Positions 34,661-43,250 of a stretch of 64,000 nt of DNA are shown piece after piece. Numbering within the stretch: the first letter of the stretch is position 1; every line of letters begins with the position of its first letter. A program made the translations under genes and the position numbers. Below the pieces are notes generated by a model. That model worked only from the letters and a program-made list of their open reading frames with translations. It made no database searches and was not told the DNA's origin. Source of the stretch: Bombella mellum (GTDB taxonomy: Bacteria > Pseudomonadota > Alphaproteobacteria > Acetobacterales > Acetobacteraceae); NCBI RefSeq assembly GCF_014048465.1, contig NZ_PDLY01000004.1:186001-250000 (forward strand), read 5' to 3'.

Positions 34661-35590
34661 ATGTTTCCGCTGCGTCCCTTATCCTGCCTGTCACTCCTTC
34701 TGACACTGATGACCGGCCTCCTCTCACAACCGGCCCGAGCCGGAGCGGAGGAGAACCATCAGGAACCGGCCACACCCGTGCTCAGCTGCGTGGAACCCGT
34801 ATGGTGTGACATCGCCCAGCAGATCGGCGGAACCGAACTGCGGACACGCTCCCTCATCACCAGCGAGGGGATGGACCCGCATCATCTCCAGCCGTCACCG
34901 CTCATGGCCCGGCAGCTGGCAACGAGCGATGCCGTGCTGCTCAATGGCGCAACCTATGATGACTGGGCCATGAAGCTGCTGCCCGGCGGGATGAAGCTCT
35001 TCCTTGCCGCAGACTATGCAGGCTGGCTGTCGGGAACGGACCCTCATCTCTTTTTCGATCTTCCCACGGTGAGAAAAACGGCCCGGCAGATCGCCTCGTG
35101 GCTTTCCGACGTGAGACCCCAGGCCCGGCAGGACATAAACCAGCGTCTCGCCCTGTTTGAAGAGCGGATGGACCAGATATCAGCCCGTCTGGATGCCATA
35201 AGCCAGACAGACCATGGTGCTCCCTTCGCCATGACAGAGCCAGCCGGAGAACGCCTGCTTCTGGCTGCCGGGCTGGAAATGACGGACCAGAGCTGGGCCA
35301 GGGCACTGATGAACGAAACCGGCCTGTCCCCCTACGACACAGCCATGCTGGAAACGGCCATCAGGCAGAAAACCATCCGCTTTCTGGTCCGCAACCCGGC
35401 CATCAGTGCTCCGCAGGCCCGGACGGTCGAGGAACTGGCCCGACAGGCGGGCATTCCCGTCATTTCCATCGGAGAAAGCCTTCCTGTCGGCCTGCACTGG
35501 CAGGACTGGCTGAACCAGCTGCTCACGACACTTGAAGAGGCCCTGAAACAGACAGCCCCTCACGAAGCACCGCTCCAGACGGCACCGTGA
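34661..35590 (+). CDS. znuA: Zinc ABC transporter, periplasmic binding protein ZnuA
   Basis: 309 residues with a Sec signal peptide (cut near ARA at 27). The metal-binding A-1 family is indicated by GMDPHHLQPSP (His74/75) and GTDPHLFFD (His129). The usual third His (in a V-x-H-x-A-F-x-Y-x stretch) is not found. The equivalent region reads FAMTEPAGERLLLAAGL, so a Glu may replace it. There is no His-rich loop. The Zur box in front supports zinc as substrate. It overlaps znuC by 4 bp. Confidence 0.88.
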   Translation: MFPLRPLSCLSLLLTLMTGLLSQPARAGAEENHQEPATPVLSCVEPVWCDIAQQIGGTELRTRSLITSEGMDPHHLQPSPLMARQLATSDAVLLNGATYDDWAMKLLPGGMKLFLAADYAGWLSGTDPHLFFDLPTVRKTARQIASWLSDVRPQARQDINQRLALFEERMDQISARLDAISQTDHGAPFAMTEPAGERLLLAAGLEMTDQSWARALMNETGLSPYDTAMLETAIRQKTIRFLVRNPAISAPQARTVEELARQAGIPVISIGESLPVGLHWQDWLNQLLTTLEEALKQTAPHEAPLQTAP

Positions 35591-36246
35591 AAAAGGCCCA
35601 TCTTTCCTGCCGTGATGTCAGCCTCCGGGTCGGGCAGCATCCTGTCCTGAGCCACGCCTCGCTTGAGCTTCCCCTGAACGGGCTGACCATCCTGCGGGGG
35701 CGGAACGGAGCAGGGAAGACCTGTTTCCTCCGGGCACTGACCGGCATCCTGCCCCTGCAGGGCGGGAATATCCTCGTCAACGGCCATCCACCGGCCGAGG
35801 CCCGGCATCATTGCGGATACATGCCCCAGCGCACGGATGACACGGCTCCCATGCTTCCTGTCATCAGCCATGTCATGGCCTGCGTGGAGGGATCATGCTG
35901 GGGCCTTCCACATCCCGGCAGAACACGCCGGAAAGCTGAGGCCCTCCTGTCCGAGACGGATGCCCTGTCTCTGGCCGACCGCCCACTTGGCGTCCTGTCC
36001 GGCGGGGAAAGGCAGCGCGTGGCTCTGGCGCAGGCCCTTGCCAGCTCCCCGAACCTTCTCATTCTTGATGAACCCTTCGCCGCTCTGGATCATGGAAGCC
36101 ATGAGGCCCTGCTCCAGCTCTTCACCCGGCTTCATCAGCAGAAGGGAATGGACCTGCTCATGACGGCCCACGGTCCACTGGCAACGTCTAACCTCTCCCT
36201 GCCCGTACGGGAGATCACGCTGAGAGAAGGGGCACTCCATGTCTGA
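35587..36246 (+). CDS. znuC: Zinc ABC transporter ATPase ZnuC
   Basis: 219 residues from GTG at 35587. Walker A GRNGAGKT, signature LSGGERQRVALAQAL, Walker B LLILDEPF and the His switch TAHG are intact. It powers the znu importer at the inner-membrane face. It overlaps both neighbours (4 bp with znuA, 8 bp with znuB), so the three are one operon. Confidence 0.9.
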   Translation: MKKAHLSCRDVSLRVGQHPVLSHASLELPLNGLTILRGRNGAGKTCFLRALTGILPLQGGNILVNGHPPAEARHHCGYMPQRTDDTAPMLPVISHVMACVEGSCWGLPHPGRTRRKAEALLSETDALSLADRPLGVLSGGERQRVALAQALASSPNLLILDEPFAALDHGSHEALLQLFTRLHQQKGMDLLMTAHGPLATSNLSLPVREITLREGALHV

Positions 36247-37054
36247 TCCCGGCCCCTTTGCCTTCCCGTTCATGCAGCACGCCTTTCTGGGCTGTTTTCT
36301 GGTATCCCTTCTGGCAGGCAGCCTCGGATGGTTCATGCTGCTGCGGCGGCAGGCCTTTGCAGCCCATGCCCTGCCTCATATCGGCTTCAGCGGAGCGGCG
36401 GCGGCCGTCTGGCTGCACCTCCCTCCACTGACGGGCATGATGGCCGCCAGCATGATGGGCGGCCTCTTCATGGGACAGACGGGGCAGGGCAGGGAACATT
36501 CCGCCCAGCGGGACACGATGACCGGCCTGATCCTTGCCGCCAGTCTGGGCATCGGGGTCTGGTGCCTCCACGAAGCCAACGAAGCCTCCTCCCAAGCCAC
36601 GACCCTCCTGTTCGGTGACGTGCTTGGGCTGGACGGTACGACACTGAGTCTTCTGGCGGGACTGGTCGCCGTCTGCCTTGCAGGACTGGCCATCCTCTGG
36701 CGTCCGCTGCTCTTCGTCAGTCTCACCCCCAGTCTGGCTGAATCGCAGGGACTGTCACCGGCCCGTCTTGGCCAGCTGTTCCTCCTGCTGGCGGCCCTGG
36801 CGTCCGCCGCCTGTGCCGAGATCGCCGGTGCCCTGCTCTGTTTCAGCCTGATGATCGGCCCCGCCGCCGCCGCCCTGAAACTGGGGCTGCCTCCGGCCAG
36901 AGGGATCGCCTGTTCCGTTCTGGGTGCCCTGCTGCTCTCATGGGGCGGGCTGCTCCTCTCATGGTACAGCGACATTCCGCTGCCGTTCTGGATCAGCCTC
37001 GGCGGTGTCAGCCTCTACCTGCTTGCCAGCCTCATCCAGCGGCAGGCCCGATGA
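36239..37054 (+). CDS. znuB: Zinc ABC transporter permease ZnuB
   Basis: 271 residues with about eight predicted membrane helices of the ABC-3 family. Motifs include RRQAFAAHALPHIGFSGAA, GDVLGLD and the late SLMIGPAAAALKLG stretch. It forms the membrane channel with ZnuC. It follows ZnuC directly and ends the operon; no clear terminator follows before the small minus-strand gene. Confidence 0.9.
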   Translation: MSDPGPFAFPFMQHAFLGCFLVSLLAGSLGWFMLLRRQAFAAHALPHIGFSGAAAAVWLHLPPLTGMMAASMMGGLFMGQTGQGREHSAQRDTMTGLILAASLGIGVWCLHEANEASSQATTLLFGDVLGLDGTTLSLLAGLVAVCLAGLAILWRPLLFVSLTPSLAESQGLSPARLGQLFLLLAALASAACAEIAGALLCFSLMIGPAAAALKLGLPPARGIACSVLGALLLSWGGLLLSWYSDIPLPFWISLGGVSLYLLASLIQRQAR

Positions 37055-37068
37055 CCGGCCTCAGCAGG

Positions 37069-37251
37069 TCAGAAATCCTGCATGTTCACGAGGGTGAAAT
37101 GGACAATGATGAGGATGGCCACAATGATGACGTGAAAAAGGATCACCCATTTCCCGTCCAGTACGAACACCTCATAATCACTCTTCGGCCAGACGACCCG
37201 GAACCATCTGATCAGCGGGGCCAGTCTGCCCTGCACGTCTGAAAGCTTCAT
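37069..37251 (-). CDS. Small single-helix membrane protein
   Basis: 60 residues with a basic N-terminal half and one C-terminal membrane helix (KWVILFHVIIVAILIIVHFTL). A good ribosome binding site (GGAGAG) lies before the ATG. No family is recognised. It runs divergently from the histidine phosphatase gene, across a space holding a perfect 17-bp palindrome. It could also be chance, but the start context and the hydrophobic helix favour a real gene. Confidence 0.5.
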   Translation of the reverse strand: MKLSDVQGRLAPLIRWFRVVWPKSDYEVFVLDGKWVILFHVIIVAILIIVHFTLVNMQDF

Positions 37252-37315
37252 TGCTGTTTCTCTCCACCATTCGCCATGTACATTCTCTTGCGGCGGCTCT
37301 CCAGAATCATGATGT

Positions 37316-37332
37316 TTTCATAATTTATGAAA
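37316..37332. promoter_or_regulatory. Perfect 17-bp palindrome, candidate operator
   Basis: TTTCATAA, a central T, TTATGAAA. It lies in the divergent space between the small membrane protein (start 37251) and the histidine phosphatase (start 37455), a typical place for a repressor site. The regulator is unknown. Confidence 0.5.
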
Positions 37333-37394
37333 CTTCTTCTTGAGAGCGGTTTCCTTCCTCGCTATGCGCCCTTATCATAGAGTTTTGAACATTC

Positions 37395-37453
37395 TGCCAG
37401 CCTCATCTTAACAGGCTGGCAACAGCCTGCTGACCTGTTCGAGAGGTTTTTTT
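37395..37453 (+). promoter_or_regulatory. Leader with mutually exclusive hairpins and T-run
   Basis: TGCCAGCCT (37395-37403) pairs with AGGCTGGCA (37413-37421). The same AGGCTG can instead pair with CAGCCT at 37423-37428. A run of T follows at 37447-37453, just before the GTG start. This is an attenuator-like or ribosome-site-masking arrangement for the histidine phosphatase gene. Confidence 0.4.
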
Positions 37454-37454
37454 C

Positions 37455-38147
37455 GTGACGCACCCTGCCATGCCTGACCCTCAGGAGCATTTTCTGGACG
37501 GACCAGAACTCCCTGCCGGGGTAACACGCTTCTGGCTGGTTCGTCACGCCATCGTGAAGGAAACGGCCCGGCAGACCATGTATGGAACCCTCGACGTTCC
37601 TCTCTGCCCCCACCATCTGACCATGCAGCAGCCAGCCTACCGGGCACTGGCACGCCGCCTGCCCCGCAGGGCGGCATGGCTTTCCTCACCCCTCCAGCGG
37701 GCACGGAAAACAGGCCTGGCCATACAGGAGGCTGGCGACTTCTCCGTCCCTCTGGAAATCGACCCGGCTTTCGTCGAACAGTCCATAGGGGACTGGAACG
37801 GCACCCCCCACGAGACCTTTCCCGCACTCCTCCGGAAACCGGCTCCACCCTTCTGGTCCATCGCCGCTGACGAACGCCCACCCCAGGGGGAAAGCATGTT
37901 GGATGTCCGCCAGCGCATCGGCCAAGCCCTGGAACGCCACGCCCGGGACAGGGAAGGGCAGGACATGGTCGTCCTCAGCCATGGCGGGGCCATCCGCATG
38001 GCCCTGTCCCACTGTCTGGACATCCCCGTGGACACGGCCCTGCGCTTCTGCATACAGAATCTCTCCCTCAGCATCATCGAGCACATTGCCGGGCACTGGC
38101 GGGTCGTCACGATCAACGAACTTCCTGACTTTCAAGAGCCTGCATGA
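37455..38147 (+). CDS. Histidine phosphatase family protein
   Basis: 230 residues from GTG at 37455. The phosphoglycerate-mutase-like fold is shown by LVRHA with the catalytic His at about 31, R(A) SSPLQRARKT, the acid residue in EQSIGDWNG and SHGGAIR near the end. Family members remove phosphate from small molecules (for example alpha-ribazole phosphate or sugars); the substrate is not evident. Its stop overlaps the flippase start (ATGATGA), so the two form an operon. Confidence 0.85.
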   Translation: MTHPAMPDPQEHFLDGPELPAGVTRFWLVRHAIVKETARQTMYGTLDVPLCPHHLTMQQPAYRALARRLPRRAAWLSSPLQRARKTGLAIQEAGDFSVPLEIDPAFVEQSIGDWNGTPHETFPALLRKPAPPFWSIAADERPPQGESMLDVRQRIGQALERHARDREGQDMVVLSHGGAIRMALSHCLDIPVDTALRFCIQNLSLSIIEHIAGHWRVVTINELPDFQEPA

Positions 38148-39514
38148 TGAAAGGCTGGTTTGGTGATGATCTCTTCCGTGTTGTCCTGAAGAATGCTGGC
38201 CGGCTGGGGTCCACCAAGCTGATCGGGGCCGCCGTCGGGCTGGTTGCCCTCGTCAGCACGGGACGGACGCTCCGCCCGCATGATTTCGGCGTCCTGACCC
38301 TGATCGCCTCCTACATCGAGACCATCGCCGCCATCGGGCAGTTCCAGAGCTGGCAGATCGTCCTGCACTATGCCGCCGTGCCCTGGCAGAAAGGCGAGCG
38401 CGGCACGGTGCAGAACAGCATCAGCCTGGCCATCGGGCTGGACATCTGTGCGGGGCTGCTGTCCATGCTGTTCGGCATCCTGGCCTTCCTGTTCTTCGGC
38501 AGGCTGCTGGGCATACATGACCAGCACACGATTCTGGTCCTGATCTACTGCACGCTGATCCCCGGCATGGGCAGCACGGCAGCCTATGGCATCCTCCGCC
38601 TGTTCGACCGCATAGACCTCGTCTCCCGCCAGCAGCTCATCACCCCGACCGTCCGTGCCGTAGGCTGCCTGCTGGCCTGGGTCAGCGGAACCAAACTGAC
38701 AGGCTTCGTCATCGCCTGGTATCTGGCCCTTCTGGCCGGGCAGATCTATCTCTGGGGCACAGCCCTGCTCGAACTGAAACGCCACGACCTGCTGAAAGGG
38801 TTACGCCCCAGCATCATCCGGGCCTCCCGCCAGATGCCTGAAGGCATGTGGGGGTTCGTCTGGACGGCCAGCATCACCACAGTTCTGGAAACCGTCTGGG
38901 AACCGATCAGCAAGCTGCTCGTGGGCAAGATCGTCAGCACGTCGGCCGCCGGTCTCTATTCCCTGGCCATGGAATTTCTGGATGCCGTCCAACGGCCCGC
39001 CAAACTTCTGGAAAAGAGCTACTATCCCGAAGTGGTCCTCATGAATCCACGGACCTCCGCCCCCTGGAAGCTGGCCCTGCGGACGAGCGTCTTCTCCGGC
39101 GCACTCGGGCTGCTGGCCATGCTGGTCGTCTATGTCGGAGGGAAACCCGTCATCAGCATGTTTGGTCACCGGTTCGGTGATGCCGCCACGCTGATGATGT
39201 GGATGTCTCCCTCCCTGGTCTTCTTCACCGCCGGACTTCCCATGGAAGGCGTCCTCTATACGGCGGGACGGTCCCATTACATCATGCTGGCGCAGCTCTT
39301 CTCCGTCTGCATCTATGTTCCGCTGCTCGTCTACATGGGGCATCATTACGGCCTGAATGGAGCCGGGCTTGCCTATGCCCTAGGCATATTCTTTGCTACC
39401 CTCCTCATGTTCGCCATGATGGGCGTGACCTATCTGCGCCGGAACAGGATCGTCCTCCCACATGAGAGAGAAACACGCCACAGCGGCGACCTGCCTGCCA
39501 CGTCCGGCAGCTGA
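38144..39514 (+). CDS. Polysaccharide/lipid flippase (Wzx, MOP superfamily)
   Basis: 456 residues with about 12-14 predicted membrane helices. The start (LKNAGRLGSTKLIGAAVGLVALVSTGRTLRPHDFGVLTL) is the classic Wzx N terminus. Such proteins flip undecaprenyl-linked sugars across the inner membrane. Its neighbours are a phosphatase, an unknown protein and a kinase-like protein. No glycosyltransferase is nearby, which is unusual for a polysaccharide cluster. Confidence 0.85.
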   Translation: MMKGWFGDDLFRVVLKNAGRLGSTKLIGAAVGLVALVSTGRTLRPHDFGVLTLIASYIETIAAIGQFQSWQIVLHYAAVPWQKGERGTVQNSISLAIGLDICAGLLSMLFGILAFLFFGRLLGIHDQHTILVLIYCTLIPGMGSTAAYGILRLFDRIDLVSRQQLITPTVRAVGCLLAWVSGTKLTGFVIAWYLALLAGQIYLWGTALLELKRHDLLKGLRPSIIRASRQMPEGMWGFVWTASITTVLETVWEPISKLLVGKIVSTSAAGLYSLAMEFLDAVQRPAKLLEKSYYPEVVLMNPRTSAPWKLALRTSVFSGALGLLAMLVVYVGGKPVISMFGHRFGDAATLMMWMSPSLVFFTAGLPMEGVLYTAGRSHYIMLAQLFSVCIYVPLLVYMGHHYGLNGAGLAYALGIFFATLLMFAMMGVTYLRRNRIVLPHERETRHSGDLPATSGS

Positions 39515-39538
39515 GTACCGTCAGGAGAAGAACAGACC

Positions 39539-40402
39539 ATGCCCATCTTCCCCTTCCGCCCGTCTGCCAGCCGCCGCAGCACGCCGGCCTTTCCACAGGC
39601 GATGCTGGATACCGTTTTCGAGCATGTTCTTCTTGATGACGTTCCTCATCCCGACACGCCCCTTCCGCAGGATGTCCTGCCCGCCTGCACGGCGGAAGAA
39701 GTCGGGGAAGGGTACAATCTCTGCTGGCAGCTTCTGGAACATGGCGTGGACCGCAGGGCCTTCCGCCGCCTCATCCTGAAGATTGCCCTATCCGGCGTGG
39801 CCAATGATGAAGAGCAGCTGGCCTTCAAATATGCCCGGGCAAAATTCAAGCACATGCGCTTTGCCTGTGCCAACTTCACCCGGCATCACCGTTACCCGCT
39901 GCTTCTGCATGTCGTCACCATCATCATGGGCAACATGCAGGATGCCTTCAAGAACCATCAGCGGCGGGCCACGCTGACCAATGGCCTCATCCTGTGGGTG
40001 GCCCTGTCACCGGCCTATTACTGGCTGATCTCCACCCCCATTGCCCTCTGGAAAGAAGATGATGCCACCGGAATCATCGCCTACCAGAAAAAAGAAAACG
40101 CCAGGCTGGCAAAACTGATACGCAGACTGGACGCCACGACCGGCCATGAGTTCCATGTCATGCGGAAGATCATCAGCCGCCGCGTGGCCTTCAACGATAC
40201 GCTGCGTACCATCCGGCCCTCTCGTGAACTGGATCAGCTATCCGAATATCTGGCCACGATCAACGGCATGATGGGCGATTTTCACGATGGTCTGATCGAG
40301 AAGAAACTGGACGGGACACAGAATTACCGCCGGGACCGCTTCCAGTCCCCGGAGGGCATTCCCCAGCGCATCCGGGCCTTTCTGGAACGCAGCCCCCACT
40401 GA
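39539..40402 (+). CDS. Hypothetical protein
   Basis: 287 residues, no recognised family. It is rich in His/Arg, predicted largely helical, with no signal peptide and one possible hydrophobic segment (GLILWVALSPAYYWLIST). The start follows GTCAGGAGAA. It is 25 bp after the flippase gene on the same strand and converges with the double kinase gene, so a role in the same surface-glycan process is possible. Confidence 0.7.
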   Translation: MPIFPFRPSASRRSTPAFPQAMLDTVFEHVLLDDVPHPDTPLPQDVLPACTAEEVGEGYNLCWQLLEHGVDRRAFRRLILKIALSGVANDEEQLAFKYARAKFKHMRFACANFTRHHRYPLLLHVVTIIMGNMQDAFKNHQRRATLTNGLILWVALSPAYYWLISTPIALWKEDDATGIIAYQKKENARLAKLIRRLDATTGHEFHVMRKIISRRVAFNDTLRTIRPSRELDQLSEYLATINGMMGDFHDGLIEKKLDGTQNYRRDRFQSPEGIPQRIRAFLERSPH

Positions 40403-40436
40403 GGACATGCCCCGGCCATGCGGGGCTGACTGAATC

Positions 40437-41891
40437 TCAGGCGATCCCGTGTTTTTTCAGCAGGTCCAGCACTTCCTGCTGCACGGCCTCATAAGACTGG
40501 CGGGCATCCACCTCCACCAGCGGCGCATGGTTGAAGTTCAGCTTCGGCATCAGCTCCGTCTTGACCCGCAGGGCCTCCAGATCATGGTCCGGCTTGCGCC
40601 CGTAGGCCGTGTCCGCATCCACGTTCAGCCGGATGACCAGATCAGGCCTGAACTCCGCTATGCGCTGGTAGATGCCTTTCTCCAGATGGGCCAGAAGACG
40701 GATCAAGGGGTTATGGCTGTAGGCAGCGGACAGCCCGGGGCCATCACACTGGCCGGGAATTTCCACCTGAGGGTAACGGTCCGTCACGACCAGAAAACCT
40801 TTCTCAACAGCCCGCCGGACCCGCAGGAAACGCCTCATCCGAACCAGGGAAAAGACGAACAGGACAAGTCCCGTCATCATGCCAGGCATCTTCTCGCCCT
40901 TCGTGCGGGCTTTCTTCGCTTTCCGGTTCAGTTTCTTTTCCAGTGCCGGACCAATGAAAGGCAGGGCACCGATCCGCCGCCCCAGATCACCAGACCCGAG
41001 ACCTAGATAGCCATAAACGGCAGGACGGGTTTCAGAAAAATGCTGCACCAGATACTGGCTGATGCTGGACTTTCCCGAGCCATCACACCCGACGAGAGAC
41101 ACCAGCCGACCGGCCCTGTACCCTTTCAGCCCTACATGAGGCGGATCATCAGCACCTGACGACTGGCCAGAACAGGGATACAGGGCCAGCACCTTGCGGA
41201 CCGTCTCCTCTGCCTGTTCCAGCACCTGCTCCAGCGGCTCCGTACCGTCAATATCGACAATCGGTGCCCCGGCGAACTCCAGTCTGGCTAGGTCGTCGAT
41301 CTTGCGGGCCAGTTTGAAAGGCACATGGTCCGGCTTGCGCTGCAACGCCGTTTCAAGATCAACATTCAGCCTGATGACGACATCCGGCCGGAAGCAGGCC
41401 ATGCGGCCATAAAGGCCACGCTCCACCCGGCTGAACAGCCGCAGCAGGACACCATCACGATTCAGGTTGGCCAGGGTAGGGCCATCCATGGGACCGGGCA
41501 CAACATTCTGAGGGTAGCGATCTGTCAGAATTGTCAGACCCCGTTCATGCCTGTATCGCATGAGGACAAAACGGAACACCCGCCGCATGGACAGGACGAA
41601 GCCCGACACTGCCGCCAGAACGCCTGCCTTTTTGCCGGACTGTATCCGGCCATTTTCTTTTCTGGCCTTGCCCGTCACATACGGACCGATGAAGGGCAGG
41701 GGAGCCAGTGTTCGCTCCAGATTGCCCGCCTGCTTGCCCAGATGACAGAACGCCGTGGGCCGTTCAGCCTGCAACAGCTCGAGCAGGGCCGCCCCCACGG
41801 TGGACTTCCCGCTTCCATCGCACCCGACCAAGGCTATCACCGGCTGGTGCCGCCCTGCGACCGGCCGAGGCTTGAACTCGCTTACACGCAT
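40437..41891 (-). CDS. Fused double P-loop kinase (two thymidylate-kinase-like domains)
   Basis: 484 residues with two repeats of one domain: residues about 15-237 and 260-484. Each has GCDGSGKS (23-30 and 268-275), a shared PFIGP stretch, DRYPQ (124-128 and 371-375), the FRPD-x-VIRLNVD strand and a final acid-rich strand. The closest general family is thymidylate kinase, but the distances and the PFIGP insert differ. Both ATP sites look intact. The substrate is unknown; similar kinase-like proteins occur beside polysaccharide genes. Tandem duplication and fusion is clear from the sequence. Confidence 0.8.
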   Translation of the reverse strand: MRVSEFKPRPVAGRHQPVIALVGCDGSGKSTVGAALLELLQAERPTAFCHLGKQAGNLERTLAPLPFIGPYVTGKARKENGRIQSGKKAGVLAAVSGFVLSMRRVFRFVLMRYRHERGLTILTDRYPQNVVPGPMDGPTLANLNRDGVLLRLFSRVERGLYGRMACFRPDVVIRLNVDLETALQRKPDHVPFKLARKIDDLARLEFAGAPIVDIDGTEPLEQVLEQAEETVRKVLALYPCSGQSSGADDPPHVGLKGYRAGRLVSLVGCDGSGKSSISQYLVQHFSETRPAVYGYLGLGSGDLGRRIGALPFIGPALEKKLNRKAKKARTKGEKMPGMMTGLVLFVFSLVRMRRFLRVRRAVEKGFLVVTDRYPQVEIPGQCDGPGLSAAYSHNPLIRLLAHLEKGIYQRIAEFRPDLVIRLNVDADTAYGRKPDHDLEALRVKTELMPKLNFNHAPLVEVDARQSYEAVQQEVLDLLKKHGIA

Positions 41892-42191
41892 AGCACTCTC
41901 ATCTTTTATGATGCCGCCATCCTATCCTGTCTTGCCTGTCCATAACAGACTTATGGCAGGCCTGCCTGTATAAAGTGCTCCCGGCCATTATCCCCGACGG
42001 CCATCAGGTTCTTCAGGACCGAAGCCTTCCATACGGAAGGATAAGCGGCGCATGGAGTGCAACCATACTACACGCCTGTCAGATCCGGCAGGAATAAGTC
42101 CTACATGCTTTAACGTGTAACAGTTTTTCATCATTACGAAATGATGCCAAGCTGAAGACCCTCCAGATACTTCATGAGCACCATAAAAAAA
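41892..42191. other. Intergenic region upstream of the double kinase gene
   Basis: About 300 bp holding the promoter of the double kinase gene (minus) and ending in a terminator of the DUF805 gene. No gene is seen. Confidence 0.4.
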
Positions 42192-42216
42192 GCCGACAGA
42201 TGCCTGATCTATCGGC
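42192..42216 (-). terminator. Terminator of the DUF805 gene
   Basis: GCCGA-C-AGA pairs with TCT-A-TCGGC over a short loop, and on the minus strand it is followed by seven T residues (complement of 42185-42191). Confidence 0.7.
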
Positions 42217-42248
42217 CTTGATTTCATGAAACGGATGCTGTTTCCACC

Positions 42249-42584
42249 TCAGTTCGACGCAGGGCCAAACCGGTTCTCTCCAGCCGTGCCTTCCAGGCAC
42301 AGAAAAATGATGTTCACGACAGGCAACAGAATCCACCAACCGGAACGGTCGGAATCATGCAGCCGTCTCACGCCAACAGCCAGACAGGGAAGGAAAATAA
42401 AGAGGGTATACAGGTCCTTGAGGAGATCCGTTCCCAGAAAAGTCCCAACGCCCCCGACTATGATACCAACGATGATATTGAAGAGAAAAAAATACCAGTA
42501 TTCAGGACGGGTTGCCCGCCCGCTGAATGTCACATAATTTTTTATGGCCTTCACATAATAGTTGAAGGGATTTCCACTTTCCAT
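42249..42584 (-). CDS. DUF805 inner-membrane protein (short form)
   Basis: 111 residues with three to four predicted helices. DUF805 marks are NYVTFSGRATRPEYWYFFLF and RRLHDSDRSGWWIL followed by ENRFGP. It is shorter than the paralogue at 20459-20923. Its role is unknown. Confidence 0.88.
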   Translation of the reverse strand: MESGNPFNYYVKAIKNYVTFSGRATRPEYWYFFLFNIIVGIIVGGVGTFLGTDLLKDLYTLFIFLPCLAVGVRRLHDSDRSGWWILLPVVNIIFLCLEGTAGENRFGPASN

Positions 42585-42656
42585 GGCATGACCTTTCCTA
42601 AAAATTAACGATAATTTTCTGATCTTGTTCCAGAGTCAACAGATATCTGACATCCC

Positions 42657-43007
42657 TTACAGAGCCATGCCATAACGGCGGGCACACCAGACCACGGCAA
42701 GATAAAGCAGAACCGTCAGCACACAGCCAGCAACCAGACTGCCCCAGAAAGGCCAGCCTCGCCGCAGGAGGGCGGGGATCAGCAGAAACATGGGCAGGGA
42801 TGGCAGAACGTACCAGAAAGTCGCCTCGCTATGAGTGGCCATCAGCTCACGGTCCGGTTTCTCGGCCCAGAGAAAGATCATTCCCAGAACGGACACAAGC
42901 GGCAGGGACGCAATGAGCGCACCCAGGGCGGGAAGGCGACGGGCCACCGTGGCAATGGAGGCCACAAGCACGGCGGACAGAACGGTTTTTAGGAGAAAGG
43001 GGATCAT
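42657..43007 (-). CDS. DUF3147-family membrane protein
   Basis: 116 residues from the ATG at 43007, preceded by GGAAAGAAG; upstream in-frame residues are not conserved. Four predicted membrane helices with the stretch RRLPALGALIASLPLVSVLGMIFLW characteristic of DUF3147. Function unknown. It follows tRNA-Lys on the same strand by about 90 bp. Confidence 0.8.
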   Translation of the reverse strand: MIPFLLKTVLSAVLVASIATVARRLPALGALIASLPLVSVLGMIFLWAEKPDRELMATHSEATFWYVLPSLPMFLLIPALLRRGWPFWGSLVAGCVLTVLLYLAVVWCARRYGMAL

Positions 43008-43094
43008 CTTCTTTCCGGCAGAAAACGCAGAGCGGGTGTCCTGCCGCTGGCATCGGAAAGCTTTCGACATCTTTTCAGGGGAACCGGTCGATTG

Positions 43095-43170
<76 letters not shown>

Positions 43171-43193
43171 ACAATCGGTAACCGATGAGTGCT

Positions 43194-43222
43194 TATCTAT
43201 CAGCCTTCACAAAGGCTGACAA
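43194..43222 (-). promoter_or_regulatory. Promoter of tRNA-Lys
   Basis: On the minus strand TTGTCA (43217-43222), a 17-bp spacer and TAGATA (43194-43199), about 24 bp before the tRNA. The spacer has a TCAGCCTT/AAGGCTGA inverted repeat which may also end the parB transcript. Confidence 0.6.
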
Positions 43223-43250
43223 GGGTATTTTAAACATTTTTCCAAAAAAA

